DNA of 64,000 nucleotides from Saccharomonospora sp. NB11 (GTDB lineage: Bacteria; Actinomycetota; Actinomycetes; Mycobacteriales; Pseudonocardiaceae), in NCBI RefSeq assembly GCF_015910535.1, contig NZ_JACBJG010000003.1, positions 124,001 to 188,000 on the forward strand, in the 5' to 3' direction. Shown piece after piece: positions 15,933 through 23,593 of the stretch (positions are counted from its first letter, which is position 1; every line of letters begins with the position of its first letter). The notes under the pieces were generated by a model. The model was given only the letters and a program-made list of their open reading frames with translations. It was not told the DNA's origin and ran no database searches. Made by a program: the position numbers and the translations under genes.

Positions 15933-17216
15933 TCAGGAGCCGAGCGCAGCCCCGGGCTTCGACACCGCCTCCCGCCGCACGGTCGGGGTGTCGCTCTCGG
16001 AGTAGCCGGGCATGTCGGGCCGCACCGCGCGCACGAACTTGGGCACCCGCATGGTCACCTTCATGCCCGCGCCCACGGCCGTCTCGACCATCAACGAGTA
16101 CCGGTCGTGGTACACCTGCTTCATGCGGTAGTTGATCCCCGCGAGGCCGATGTGCGCACTACTCCGCGAGGACCGCATCCCCTCCAAAAGCGCGGGGTCC
16201 ATGCCCACGCCGTCATCCTCGACACTGATCTCGGCCTCGTTGCCGATGTCCTGCGCCACCACCGTGACCGTGCCACCCCCGGGTTTGTTGGCGATGCCGT
16301 GCTTGACGGCGTTCTCCACGAGCGGCTGGATGAGCAGGAACGGCACCACCACCGACTGCACCTCGGGGGCGATCTTCAGCCGGACGTTCAGCCTGCTGCC
16401 GTACCGAGCGCCCTCGATCGTGAGGTATCGATCGATGTTGCGCAGTTCGTCCGACAGGGTGGTGTAGGTGCCTTCCGCCCGGAAGCAGTAGCGCGTGAAG
16501 TCCGCGAAGTCCTGCAACAGCTCCCGCGCCTCCTCCGGGTCGGTCCGGATGAGCGACGAGATCGTGTTCAGGGCGTTGTACACGAAGTGCGGCGAGATCT
16601 GCGCCCGCAGCGCCTTGATCTCGGCCCGCTGCAGCTCGTGCCGGGCCTGTTCGAGGCGCGCGGCCTCCAACTGCGTCCGCACGAACTTCGAGACCGCCTC
16701 CGCCAGGTGCGCGATCACCCGGCCCCGCGTGCGCCCGACGACGATGAGGACGGCCTCGGGGTCTTCCTCGACGATGAGCGGGACGATGACGGCCGTACGC
16801 ATCCGGCAACTGCTCTTGTGGTTGCACGGCACCTTGTTGTGCGACACGATCTCGTGCCGCTTCTTGCGGATCGCCGTCCCGATGGGGTCGACCAGGTCGA
16901 CGTAGTGGTCGTTGGCCTCACCGTCCCAGGACAGCAGGCTCCCGTCGCGGTCGGTGATACCCACCGCGACACAGCGCAACAGCCGCAACAGCCGGGACGT
17001 GATCTTGTCGGCCGCGTCCGGGGTCAGACCTCGCCGGAGGTCGAGCGGCGAGTCCGACATGAACCGGACGGCGTCGAGGACGGCCTCGTCGACGGCTCCG
17101 CCCGGGTTGCGGCGTCTGACGACGGCGACGAGGACGGTGACCAACCCGACGAGGCACGCCCCCAGACCGAAGGCCACGACGGTCTGCGTGGTCAACACAC
17201 TTGACACAGCGTCCAT
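15933..17216 (-). CDS. LytS-type sensor histidine kinase
   Basis: A 427-residue kinase: one N-terminal membrane helix (TVVAFGLGACLVGLVTVLVAV), a GAF-like sensor region (about 80-190) with a Cys-containing segment VPCNHKSSCRM, a His-kinase dimerisation segment with phospho-accepting His in RAQISPHFVYNALNTI, and an ATPase domain (LLIQPLVENAVKHGI, then VEDDGVGMD and HIGLAGINYRMK). The domain order matches LytS/YehU/BtsS kinases that work with LytTR regulators. The Cys pair might bind a metal or sense redox, but this is a guess. It is the first gene of the five-gene minus-strand group ending in the symporter. Confidence 0.92.
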   Translation of the reverse strand: MDAVSSVLTTQTVVAFGLGACLVGLVTVLVAVVRRRNPGGAVDEAVLDAVRFMSDSPLDLRRGLTPDAADKITSRLLRLLRCVAVGITDRDGSLLSWDGEANDHYVDLVDPIGTAIRKKRHEIVSHNKVPCNHKSSCRMRTAVIVPLIVEEDPEAVLIVVGRTRGRVIAHLAEAVSKFVRTQLEAARLEQARHELQRAEIKALRAQISPHFVYNALNTISSLIRTDPEEARELLQDFADFTRYCFRAEGTYTTLSDELRNIDRYLTIEGARYGSRLNVRLKIAPEVQSVVVPFLLIQPLVENAVKHGIANKPGGGTVTVVAQDIGNEAEISVEDDGVGMDPALLEGMRSSRSSAHIGLAGINYRMKQVYHDRYSLMVETAVGAGMKVTMRVPKFVRAVRPDMPGYSESDTPTVRREAVSKPGAALGS

Positions 17217-17338
17217 GCTCTGCGTTCACACCGTCACGTGCAAGATCTGACCGCACACCATCCGTACTCGATCAACCTCGACGACGGTGGGTTTCGCCAC
17301 GCTGCGTCACGATCCGGCCGTCGAGGGGTCGCCCGATC

Positions 17339-18202
17339 TCACTTCAGCAGCCGGGACATCCTTCGATCGGCCAACGTCTTCCCGCCCGTCTGGCACGTGG
17401 GGCAGTACTGGAACGACCGGTCGGCGAACGACACCTCGCGCACCGTGTCCCCACACACCGGGCACGGCAGTCCCGTCCGGCCGTGCACCCGCATCCCCGA
17501 CCGCTTCTCGCCCTTCAGTCTCGCGGCCTTCTGTCCGACCGACGCGTCGACCGCCTTGGTCAGGACCACGCGCACGGCGTCGACGAGCCGATCGAGCGCC
17601 TCCTCGGACAGCTTCCCCGCCGTCGCGTACGGCGACAGCCGCGCGGTGTGCAGGATCTCGTCCGAGTACGCGTTGCCGATGCCCGCGACCGACGACTGGT
17701 CCACCAGCGCCGTCTTCAACCGCGCGCTGCTGCCGCGCAGCACTCGCGCCCAGCCGTCGCGGTCGAGGTCGAGCGCGTCCGGGCCGAGCTTCGCGATGCC
17801 CGGCACCTGCCGGGGGTCCTCGACGAGCCACACCGCGAGGTCCTTCTTCGTTCCGGCCTCGGTGAGGTCGAACCCCGGGCTGCCCTCCTCGTCCGACAAC
17901 CGCACCCGCAGCGCCACCGGACCACGCCCGGGGCGCGGTGGCGCCGGGGAGAGAGCGTCGGACCACCGCAGCCACCCGGCTCGGGCGAGGTGGACGACGA
18001 GATGCAGCCCGTCACAGTCGACGTCGAGGTACTTGCCGTGGCGAGCAGTGCCGGTCACCGTCCTGCCGTGGAGTTCCGTCGGCGATGGGCTCACGGTCTT
18101 GAGCACGGTCAACGACGCCACGTCGACCCTCGTCACCACGCGGTCGAGCGCGTTCTCCCTGAGGAAGTACGCGAGGGCTTCGACCTCGGGCAACTCGGGC
18201 AT
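17339..18202 (-). CDS. Fpg/Nei family DNA glycosylase
   Basis: A base-excision repair enzyme of 287 residues that removes oxidised bases and cuts the DNA by beta/delta elimination. The N-terminal MPELPEVEA supplies the catalytic Pro (after Met removal) and Glu; the helix-two-turn-helix reads DQSSVAGIGNAYSDEILHTARLSP; the C-terminal zinc finger has CPVC...YCPTCQTGG. No Arg-rich lesion-capping loop could be judged, so Fpg versus Nei specificity is not assigned. It starts 3 bp after the preceding membrane-protein stop, hence co-transcribed. Confidence 0.92.
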   Translation of the reverse strand: MPELPEVEALAYFLRENALDRVVTRVDVASLTVLKTVSPSPTELHGRTVTGTARHGKYLDVDCDGLHLVVHLARAGWLRWSDALSPAPPRPGRGPVALRVRLSDEEGSPGFDLTEAGTKKDLAVWLVEDPRQVPGIAKLGPDALDLDRDGWARVLRGSSARLKTALVDQSSVAGIGNAYSDEILHTARLSPYATAGKLSEEALDRLVDAVRVVLTKAVDASVGQKAARLKGEKRSGMRVHGRTGLPCPVCGDTVREVSFADRSFQYCPTCQTGGKTLADRRMSRLLK

Positions 18203-18205
18203 GGG

Positions 18206-18646
18206 CTACTCGACAGGATGTAGTGGGCCGTCGAAGTCGGGCAGGTCGTGCTTGTGGATGGACTTGGCGATGCGCGCGACCTCGCCCCTCACGTTCAACA
18301 TACCGATGACCGTGCCGACCCACCGTTCGGACGGCTTCTCACCGGTGGCGTCGCCCTCGGTCTCGGCGACCACGGTCCACGGCCTGCGCAGGACCCAACG
18401 CAACGGGAAGAACAACACCACGAGCAGCAGTGCGAGTGGGACCCACTTCGGCACCACCACGTCCTCGGGCATCCACACCAGCAGCACGACACCCAGCGCG
18501 ACCGCGACACCCAGCATCGCGAGACCGGGCGCCTGGTTGGCGGCGACGTCGTGTTCGAAGTCGTCGGCCGTGGCCGGCTTCCGCCACTCCATGTGCGCAC
18601 GGATGACCCAATCCCGGCCGTCGGATCCCTGGACAAGCCGGTTCAT
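18206..18646 (-). CDS. hypothetical two-helix membrane protein
   Basis: A 146-residue protein with N-terminal MNRLVQGSDGRDWVIRAHMEWRKPATADDFEHDV, two hydrophobic helices (APGLAMLGVAVALGVVLLVW and WVPLALLLVVLFFPLRWVL) and a cytoplasmic tail with RPWTVVAETEGDATGEKPSERWVGTV. ATG 18646 is chosen for its good AGCGGAGGAAGCG upstream; an in-frame start eight codons earlier lacks one. Function unknown. It is upstream of and 3 bp from the Fpg/Nei gene. Confidence 0.7.
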   Translation of the reverse strand: MNRLVQGSDGRDWVIRAHMEWRKPATADDFEHDVAANQAPGLAMLGVAVALGVVLLVWMPEDVVVPKWVPLALLLVVLFFPLRWVLRRPWTVVAETEGDATGEKPSERWVGTVIGMLNVRGEVARIAKSIHKHDLPDFDGPLHPVE

Positions 18647-18726
18647 CGCTTCCTCCGCTAGCCCCGACAATGCAGAACGTCACCGCAACGTTACCGTGAT
18701 CGTCCCGGCCTCGGGAAGTCCGATGT

Positions 18727-20190
18727 TCACCCCGTGGGCTGCGTCAGCGCGGTGGTGCCCTCGGTACCGGCCGCCCAGGACGGCGTGCCCCGGACCTCCG
18801 ACGGCCGGACACCACCCTGTCCCGGCGGCAGCACCGGGTCCTCGACGTCGTCGCGCGGTCGACTGCCCGTGGCGGTCTGGGGCCGCTCGGAGGTGGTCTC
18901 GGGCGGCGACGAGAGGTCCTGGGACGGCACCTCGCTCGGCACGGTCTCGGAACGGCCGGACTCACTGGTCGGCAACGTCGCCGAACCGCCCTCCCCGATG
19001 CTGATCTCGGCGGGAAGCGTGTAGTCGGTGGGACCGTGCGTGTCCCGCGCCGGTTCGGCCGGGAGCAGAGTCGACCGCGACCTGGTGCTGTCGTGCGAGG
19101 CCACCGACTCCGGCATCACGACCGTGGTGTGCGACGCCGACCGGCCGTCCCCGGCCTCCGACAACCTGATCGACCCGCTGCTCGGCAGCTCGGGTTCCCG
19201 ACGCTGGACCTCCATGTCCGGCAACATCGGCCCGCCCGCCATCCCCACGACGGCCGCCGCGGAGACGAACGTGAGCCCGAACTTGCCGGTCCCGAAGGCC
19301 GCGGCAGCGGCACCGGCTCCACCCCCGGCGGCGACCCCGCTCGCCGTGGCGGAACCACCCGCGGCGACGGCGGCCCCGGCACCCGCACCGGCACCCGCGC
19401 CCGCACCCGATCCGGCCAACGCCAGGCCCGTCAACGGCACCCACAGGGCCAGCACCCCCGCGTGCGCCCGCAGCGAGGAACACACCTGCTTCAGTTCCTC
19501 CAGCGTCGTCCGACACGACTCGCAGTCGCCGAGGTGACTGCGGATCCTGCGAGCCTCCGCTCCGGTCACGCTGCCCACGGTGTAGCCGCCGAGCTTGCGC
19601 ACGACGTTGCGACATCCCGTGGAGGTGGTGTCGCTGGCGAGATGCGCCTGGAGGTAGGCCGCTCGCAACCCGATGCGGGCGCGGCGCGCCAACGCGGCCG
19701 TGGCGTTGGGGCTGAGGCCGAAGTGCGGCGCGACGACGGCGGGCTGCTCGCCCTGCACCTCGGTGTGCCACAGGACGATTCGCCACCGCTCGGGGAGGCT
19801 GGTGAAGGCGCGGGTGATCAGGGCCGACTCGGCGGTTCCGCTCTGGGAGTCGCCACGAATCCCCGCCCGCGCCACGAGTTCGTCGTCGGTGACCGGCACC
19901 TCGCGTCGGGCCGCCTGCCACTCCCACGACACCCGACGGGCCACGGTCAGCAGGTAGGCACGCACGTTCTCCCGTGGACCGTTTCCCCGGCGGATCGCCT
20001 GCAGCACGCGGAAGAACGTCTCGGCCGTGAGGTCCTCGACGTCGGAGGCGTCGGACACGAGGCCGCGTGCGAGGCTGCGCACGGCCGACTCGTGGGCCTG
20101 GAACAGCTCACCGAAAGCAGCGTCGTCCCCGGACCGAATGCGATCCACGAGACCCGGCTGGTCGGATGCGGGGACCGAGTCGCTCGACAT
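18727..20190 (-). CDS. sigma-70 family (ECF) factor fused to zinc-finger anti-sigma-like and outer domains
   Basis: A 487-residue single polypeptide. Residues about 12-170 form an ECF sigma factor: region 2 AFGELFQAHESAVRSLARGL...AETFFRVLQAI, and region 4 AFTSLPERWRIVLWHTEVQGE...LSPNATAALARRAR. Then comes a zinc-binding anti-sigma motif HLGDCESC (HxxxCxxC), hydrophobic segments (VLALWVPLTGLALAGSG and LTFVSAAAVVGMAGG) separated by a Gly/Ala tract, and a Pro/Ser/Thr-rich C-terminal half predicted outside the membrane. Sigma and anti-sigma parts are usually separate proteins; here they are one chain. ATG 20190 is preceded by GGAGGGGG. The gene is divergent from tRNA-Gly. Confidence 0.85.
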   Translation of the reverse strand: MSSDSVPASDQPGLVDRIRSGDDAAFGELFQAHESAVRSLARGLVSDASDVEDLTAETFFRVLQAIRRGNGPRENVRAYLLTVARRVSWEWQAARREVPVTDDELVARAGIRGDSQSGTAESALITRAFTSLPERWRIVLWHTEVQGEQPAVVAPHFGLSPNATAALARRARIGLRAAYLQAHLASDTTSTGCRNVVRKLGGYTVGSVTGAEARRIRSHLGDCESCRTTLEELKQVCSSLRAHAGVLALWVPLTGLALAGSGAGAGAGAGAGAAVAAGGSATASGVAAGGGAGAAAAAFGTGKFGLTFVSAAAVVGMAGGPMLPDMEVQRREPELPSSGSIRLSEAGDGRSASHTTVVMPESVASHDSTRSRSTLLPAEPARDTHGPTDYTLPAEISIGEGGSATLPTSESGRSETVPSEVPSQDLSSPPETTSERPQTATGSRPRDDVEDPVLPPGQGGVRPSEVRGTPSWAAGTEGTTALTQPTG

Positions 20191-20380
20191 ACAGCCAGGC
20201 ACCCCCTCCGGGCCGTATCCCGTTTGGTTGAACTTCGAACACCATACGGAGTCACGCGACCACCCGCACCCGATTCGTACCTGTCGGATCGGCCGAGTGT
20301 CATCACCCGACCCTCCATCGAGTGGCCGAGAGGGGTAGGTATACACTGTTTCTCGCGCGGATCGAGAGATCCGAGAGCAC

Positions 20381-20453
20381 GCGGACGTAGCGCAGTTGGT
20401 AGCGCATCACCTTGCCAAGGTGAGGGTCGCGGGTTCGAGTCCCGTCGTCCGCT
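20381..20453 (+). tRNA. tRNA-Gly (anticodon GCC)
   Basis: A 73-nt cloverleaf: acceptor GCGGACG pairs with CGTCCGC, the D-arm holds AGTTGGTAG, the anticodon loop is TTGCCAA between TCACC and GGTGA, and the T-arm is GGGTTCGAGTCCC. Anticodon GCC reads GGC/GGT. CCA is not encoded. A strong hairpin terminator follows. Confidence 0.97.
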
Positions 20454-20460
20454 CTCGACA

Positions 20461-20493
20461 CGAAGGGCGAGGCCACCACGGCCTCGCCCTTCG
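20461..20493. terminator. hairpin terminator between tRNA-Gly and msrA
   Basis: A perfect 14-bp stem (CGAAGGGCGAGGCC / GGCCTCGCCCTTCG) with a 5-nt ACCAC loop begins 8 bp after the tRNA. It lies between a plus-strand tRNA and the 3' end of minus-strand msrA (stop at 20536), so it may serve both. No long U-run follows, common in high-GC actinobacteria. Confidence 0.8.
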
Positions 20494-20535
20494 TCGGTTC
20501 GTGCTTCGTCGTTTCGCGCTGCGCTCGACGGACGC

Positions 20536-21195
20536 CTACTCGACCGAGGCGATCCCGACCGGGCAGGACACGCCCGTACCGCCGAGCCCGCAGTATCCGT
20601 TCGGCACCTTGTACAGGTACTGCTGGTGGTACTCCTCGGCGTAGTAGAACTCCCGCAGCGGCGCGAACTCCGTGGTGATCCGACCATGGCCGGCCGCGGT
20701 CAACGCCTTCTGGAACGACTCCCGGGACGCCTCGGCGACCCGACGCTGCTCGTCGTCGGTGAAGTAGACGGCCGAGCGGTACTGCGTGCCCACGTCGTTG
20801 CCCTGCCGCATGCCCTGCGTCGGATCGTGTCCCTCCCAGAACACCTTCAGCAACGCCTCGTACGACACCGCCGCGGGGTCGAAGACGACCAGCACGACCT
20901 CGGCGTGACCGGTGAGGCCCGTGCAGACCTCCTCGTACGTGGGGTTCGGCGTGTACCCGCCCGCGTAGCCGACAGCCGTGGAGTACACGCCCGACGTCTG
21001 CCAGAACAACCGCTCGGCGCCCCAGAAACAGCCCAGGCCGAACACCGCGGTACGCATTCCGTCGGGGAACGGCGGCTTGATCCGGTGATCAGTGAAGACG
21101 GCGTGGAAGTCGGGCGTCACAAGCGCTTCCGCCCGCCCGGGCAGAGCCTCGTCCGCGGACACCAGCTGCGTCTTGTTTCGACCGAACAACACCAT
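20536..21195 (-). CDS. msrA: peptide-methionine (S)-S-oxide reductase MsrA
   Basis: Reduces the S-epimer of methionine sulfoxide in proteins and free methionine with thioredoxin as electron donor. The 219 residues contain the catalytic [16 protein letters not shown] (nucleophilic Cys), [41 protein letters not shown] and the C-terminal recycling cysteines in [18 protein letters not shown] 45-residue N-terminal extension is as in longer MsrA forms. ATG 21195 has TACGAT 7 nt upstream on the minus strand and no Shine-Dalgarno, indicating a leaderless mRNA. Confidence 0.96.
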   Translation of the reverse strand: MVLFGRNKTQLVSADEALPGRAEALVTPDFHAVFTDHRIKPPFPDGMRTAVFGLGCFWGAERLFWQTSGVYSTAVGYAGGYTPNPTYEEVCTGLTGHAEVVLVVFDPAAVSYEALLKVFWEGHDPTQGMRQGNDVGTQYRSAVYFTDDEQRRVAEASRESFQKALTAAGHGRITTEFAPLREFYYAEEYHQQYLYKVPNGYCGLGGTGVSCPVGIASVE

Positions 21196-21279
21196 ACGTT
21201 CGATCGTACCGCCAGAATGTCACGCGAACGGGTGGCGAACTATGGTGTATCAGCTGCACCGGCGCTCAGGGGGTTGGCG

Positions 21280-22455
21280 ATGTCTTGGCAGGAAGAGTTG
21301 CGTCGTCTCGACAGCGAACTCGCGGCGGGGACCATCACCAGCAGCGAGCACCGACGTCGACGTGAGGACATCCTGGCCGAGGTGTCGGGCGCTCCGCTGG
21401 CCGCCCTCGCCCGGCCCGCCGCGAGCACGGTGTCGACGACCCCGGCGGGACCGTCTCCGACGACCTCGGAGGGCTCCACCTCGACTGCCCCCGCCTCGGC
21501 CGACACCCCCGAGAAGCCGTCCGAGGAGCCGGCCGAGAAGCCGTCCGACGAGCCGTCCGACGAGACGGCCGAAGCGACGTCCGACACGACGTCCGACGGC
21601 GGCACCTGGCAGGCTGCCAACCCGGCCCACACGCGCCCCGAGTCCGACAACGATCGACCGTCGACACCGAGCGCGGCGGCGCTGCTGTCGACGACGCGAC
21701 CGACGACGGCTCCCAGCCCCGCCGACGAACGACCGACCGAACTACTGCGCAGGATCGACTTCTCCACCCCGCCTCCCGGTGTCCCGACCGCCGACGACGA
21801 GAGCACCGACCAGCGGGGTCGCCGGACCGGGCTGACCTGGGTCGCCATCTCGGGTGCGGTCTTCCTCGCCCTCGGCGCGGTGATCGGCGGAGCCTGGTGG
21901 CTGGGGCAGGACCGCTCGGAGCCACCGCCCTCCGGAGACGGAGGCTCCCACATCGCCGCGCCCGGCTCCACTGACGACGCCCCAGCGGACGAACCCGCGC
22001 TGGAGGACCGGGTCCCCGCGCTGCCCGGCGTGCCCAGCCCCAACGACTCGACGCTGGCCGTGGACAAGGGCGTCGAGCTCGGTCTCTACCCCGAACAGTC
22101 GGCGGCGATCCTCACCGACCACGGCGTCAACGAGGTCGTTCACCGGGCGTCCACCGACGGAGACGCGAACTACTTCCTGCTCGTCATCCCCACGCCCGAC
22201 GCCGAGCAGGCGTCATCGCTCGCCTCCGAGCTGCGCGCGATGACGGTGACGGCCGGATTCACCGACGTCGAGGACATCGACGGCGGCCTCACCGGCGAGC
22301 TGGGCGACCGCACCCTGCGGGGCACCTGGTACGCCTCGGACTCCGTGGCGGTGAACCTCTGGGTCTCCCAACCCACGCCCGCCGACGACATCGAACTCGC
22401 GGCGATCACGACCGAGGTCGTGGAGCCTCTGCAGGAGGCGTTCCCGCCCTCGTGA
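21280..22455 (+). CDS. membrane-anchored protein with N-terminal helical-hairpin (SHOCT-like) motif, paralogue 1
   Basis: A 391-residue protein. Residues 1-40 (MSWQEELRRLDSELAAGTIT...RRREDILAEV) form a short helical hairpin like SHOCT domains. Next are a Ser/Thr/Pro/Glu-rich region with PSEEPAEKPSDEPSDE repeats, a membrane helix (WVAISGAVFLALGAVIGGAWWL, about residue 188) and an extracytoplasmic domain of about 140 residues. The same design and N-terminal motif occur in the gene at 29811-31031. ATG 21280 is preceded by AGGGGG and a TATGGT box at 21240. The last 50 bp overlap the convergent acyltransferase gene. Function unknown. Confidence 0.8.
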   Translation: MSWQEELRRLDSELAAGTITSSEHRRRREDILAEVSGAPLAALARPAASTVSTTPAGPSPTTSEGSTSTAPASADTPEKPSEEPAEKPSDEPSDETAEATSDTTSDGGTWQAANPAHTRPESDNDRPSTPSAAALLSTTRPTTAPSPADERPTELLRRIDFSTPPPGVPTADDESTDQRGRRTGLTWVAISGAVFLALGAVIGGAWWLGQDRSEPPPSGDGGSHIAAPGSTDDAPADEPALEDRVPALPGVPSPNDSTLAVDKGVELGLYPEQSAAILTDHGVNEVVHRASTDGDANYFLLVIPTPDAEQASSLASELRAMTVTAGFTDVEDIDGGLTGELGDRTLRGTWYASDSVAVNLWVSQPTPADDIELAAITTEVVEPLQEAFPPS

Positions 22456-23563
22456 CCGGGGACGGCGGAGGTGCCGGCCTCGCAGGGCGGGGTTTCTTCA
22501 GGTAACGACGCAGGCGTTGGGTCGGCACCTCGACCCACACCCAGGACGCCACTCCGCACAGGTACGCGGCAGGCACCGCGAGCACCGCCAGCAGCCGCGG
22601 GTCGTCCACCCCGGCGACGATGATCAACTGCTGGACGGGGAAGCCCCAGATGTACATCCCGTAGCTGCCGAAGATCCACCGACCGTCCACTTCGAGCCGA
22701 CGAGGCCAGTGGTGGGCCCACACGATCGCCCCGTACGAAGCCATGATCGCGAGCACGTACCGGTCGGCCGGCGTCTGGTGCACGGCGATCCACAGTCCGA
22801 GCAGCCCCAACGCCACCCACGGGTTCAGCGGAATGCGGTCGCGATAGGCGAACAGCACCATGCCCATGGCGAACGGCACCATGAACGCCACGGTCGACCC
22901 GATCGGCACCTCGATCAGCGAGCCGACGTCACCGTGGTAGCCCATCGTCGCCTGGATCTGGCTGTCGGCCACGAGCAGCGCCACCAGCACCGGCAGCACC
23001 ACCCACCTGCCGAGGCCGAGCAGCATCAACAGCCCCGCCGCCAGCACGACGACGTAGCCCATCATCTCCATGGGCAACGTCCACAACGACCCGTTCACCG
23101 ACCACGGGTACGGGTTCTCGACGAACACACCCGGAAGCTGGTGCTGCAGGAGGAACAGCAGCGACGTGCCGACGAGGTAGCGCCAGGTCTGTTTGTCGCT
23201 CCAGTACTCCGCGGCCGAGAGAGTGGTGAACAGCGGGCCGATCACGAACACCAGCGCGGCCACCACGGCGATCACGGGCGGGAAGATGCGCAACAACCGT
23301 TTCGCGCTGAACCGCCACCACGACGGATCGCTCGCCCAGCTCTGGCTGATCTGGAAACCGCTCATGGCGAAGAACCCCATGAGCGCCACATAGCCGGGCG
23401 AGGCGTCCCAACTCGCCGGGAAGATCGTCAGCCGGGACGGGTCGAGAATCGGCCAACTGTGATCGACGACGACCGTGGTGGCGCCGATGAGCCGCAACCA
23501 GCCGAACCCGATGTTGGGGTCCGCGTACTCACGGAATCGCCGCCGTCCCTGCCGTAGAACCAC
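22406..23563 (-). CDS. acyltransferase family 3 membrane protein
   Basis: A 385-residue multi-span acyltransferase (OafA/NodX-like Acyl_transf_3). Landmarks: FGWLRLIGATTVVVDHSWPI (the His of the family signature in the first helix), ALMGFFAMSGFQISQSW, WRFSAKRLLRIFPPV and VNGSLWTLPMEMMGYVVVLA. These enzymes acetylate or succinylate sugars on the cell surface. It is the last gene of a three-gene minus-strand group with the glycosyltransferase fusion (30 bp upstream) and a methyltransferase, so it probably decorates the glycan they build. The 3' end overlaps the opposing gene by 50 bp. Confidence 0.92.
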   Translation of the reverse strand: MVLRQGRRRFREYADPNIGFGWLRLIGATTVVVDHSWPILDPSRLTIFPASWDASPGYVALMGFFAMSGFQISQSWASDPSWWRFSAKRLLRIFPPVIAVVAALVFVIGPLFTTLSAAEYWSDKQTWRYLVGTSLLFLLQHQLPGVFVENPYPWSVNGSLWTLPMEMMGYVVVLAAGLLMLLGLGRWVVLPVLVALLVADSQIQATMGYHGDVGSLIEVPIGSTVAFMVPFAMGMVLFAYRDRIPLNPWVALGLLGLWIAVHQTPADRYVLAIMASYGAIVWAHHWPRRLEVDGRWIFGSYGMYIWGFPVQQLIIVAGVDDPRLLAVLAVPAAYLCGVASWVWVEVPTQRLRRYLKKPRPARPAPPPSPVTRAGTPPAEAPRPRS

Positions 23564-23593
23564 TCTTCACCGCCCCCCCGCGAGAAGTCGAAG

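Noticed and set aside
14961-17204. A 747-codon plus-strand frame
   Set aside because: Antisense of the S49 peptidase and LytS kinase; His/Arg/Asp-rich shadow composition.
20381-20493. Integration (att) site at the tRNA-Gly 3' end
   Set aside because: No repeat of the tRNA end and no integrase gene in the window.
19036-22455. A single 1139-codon plus-strand frame
   Set aside because: Its first two thirds are antisense to the sigma-fusion and msrA genes and cross the tRNA; only the part from ATG 21280 has a ribosome-binding site and a sensible protein.
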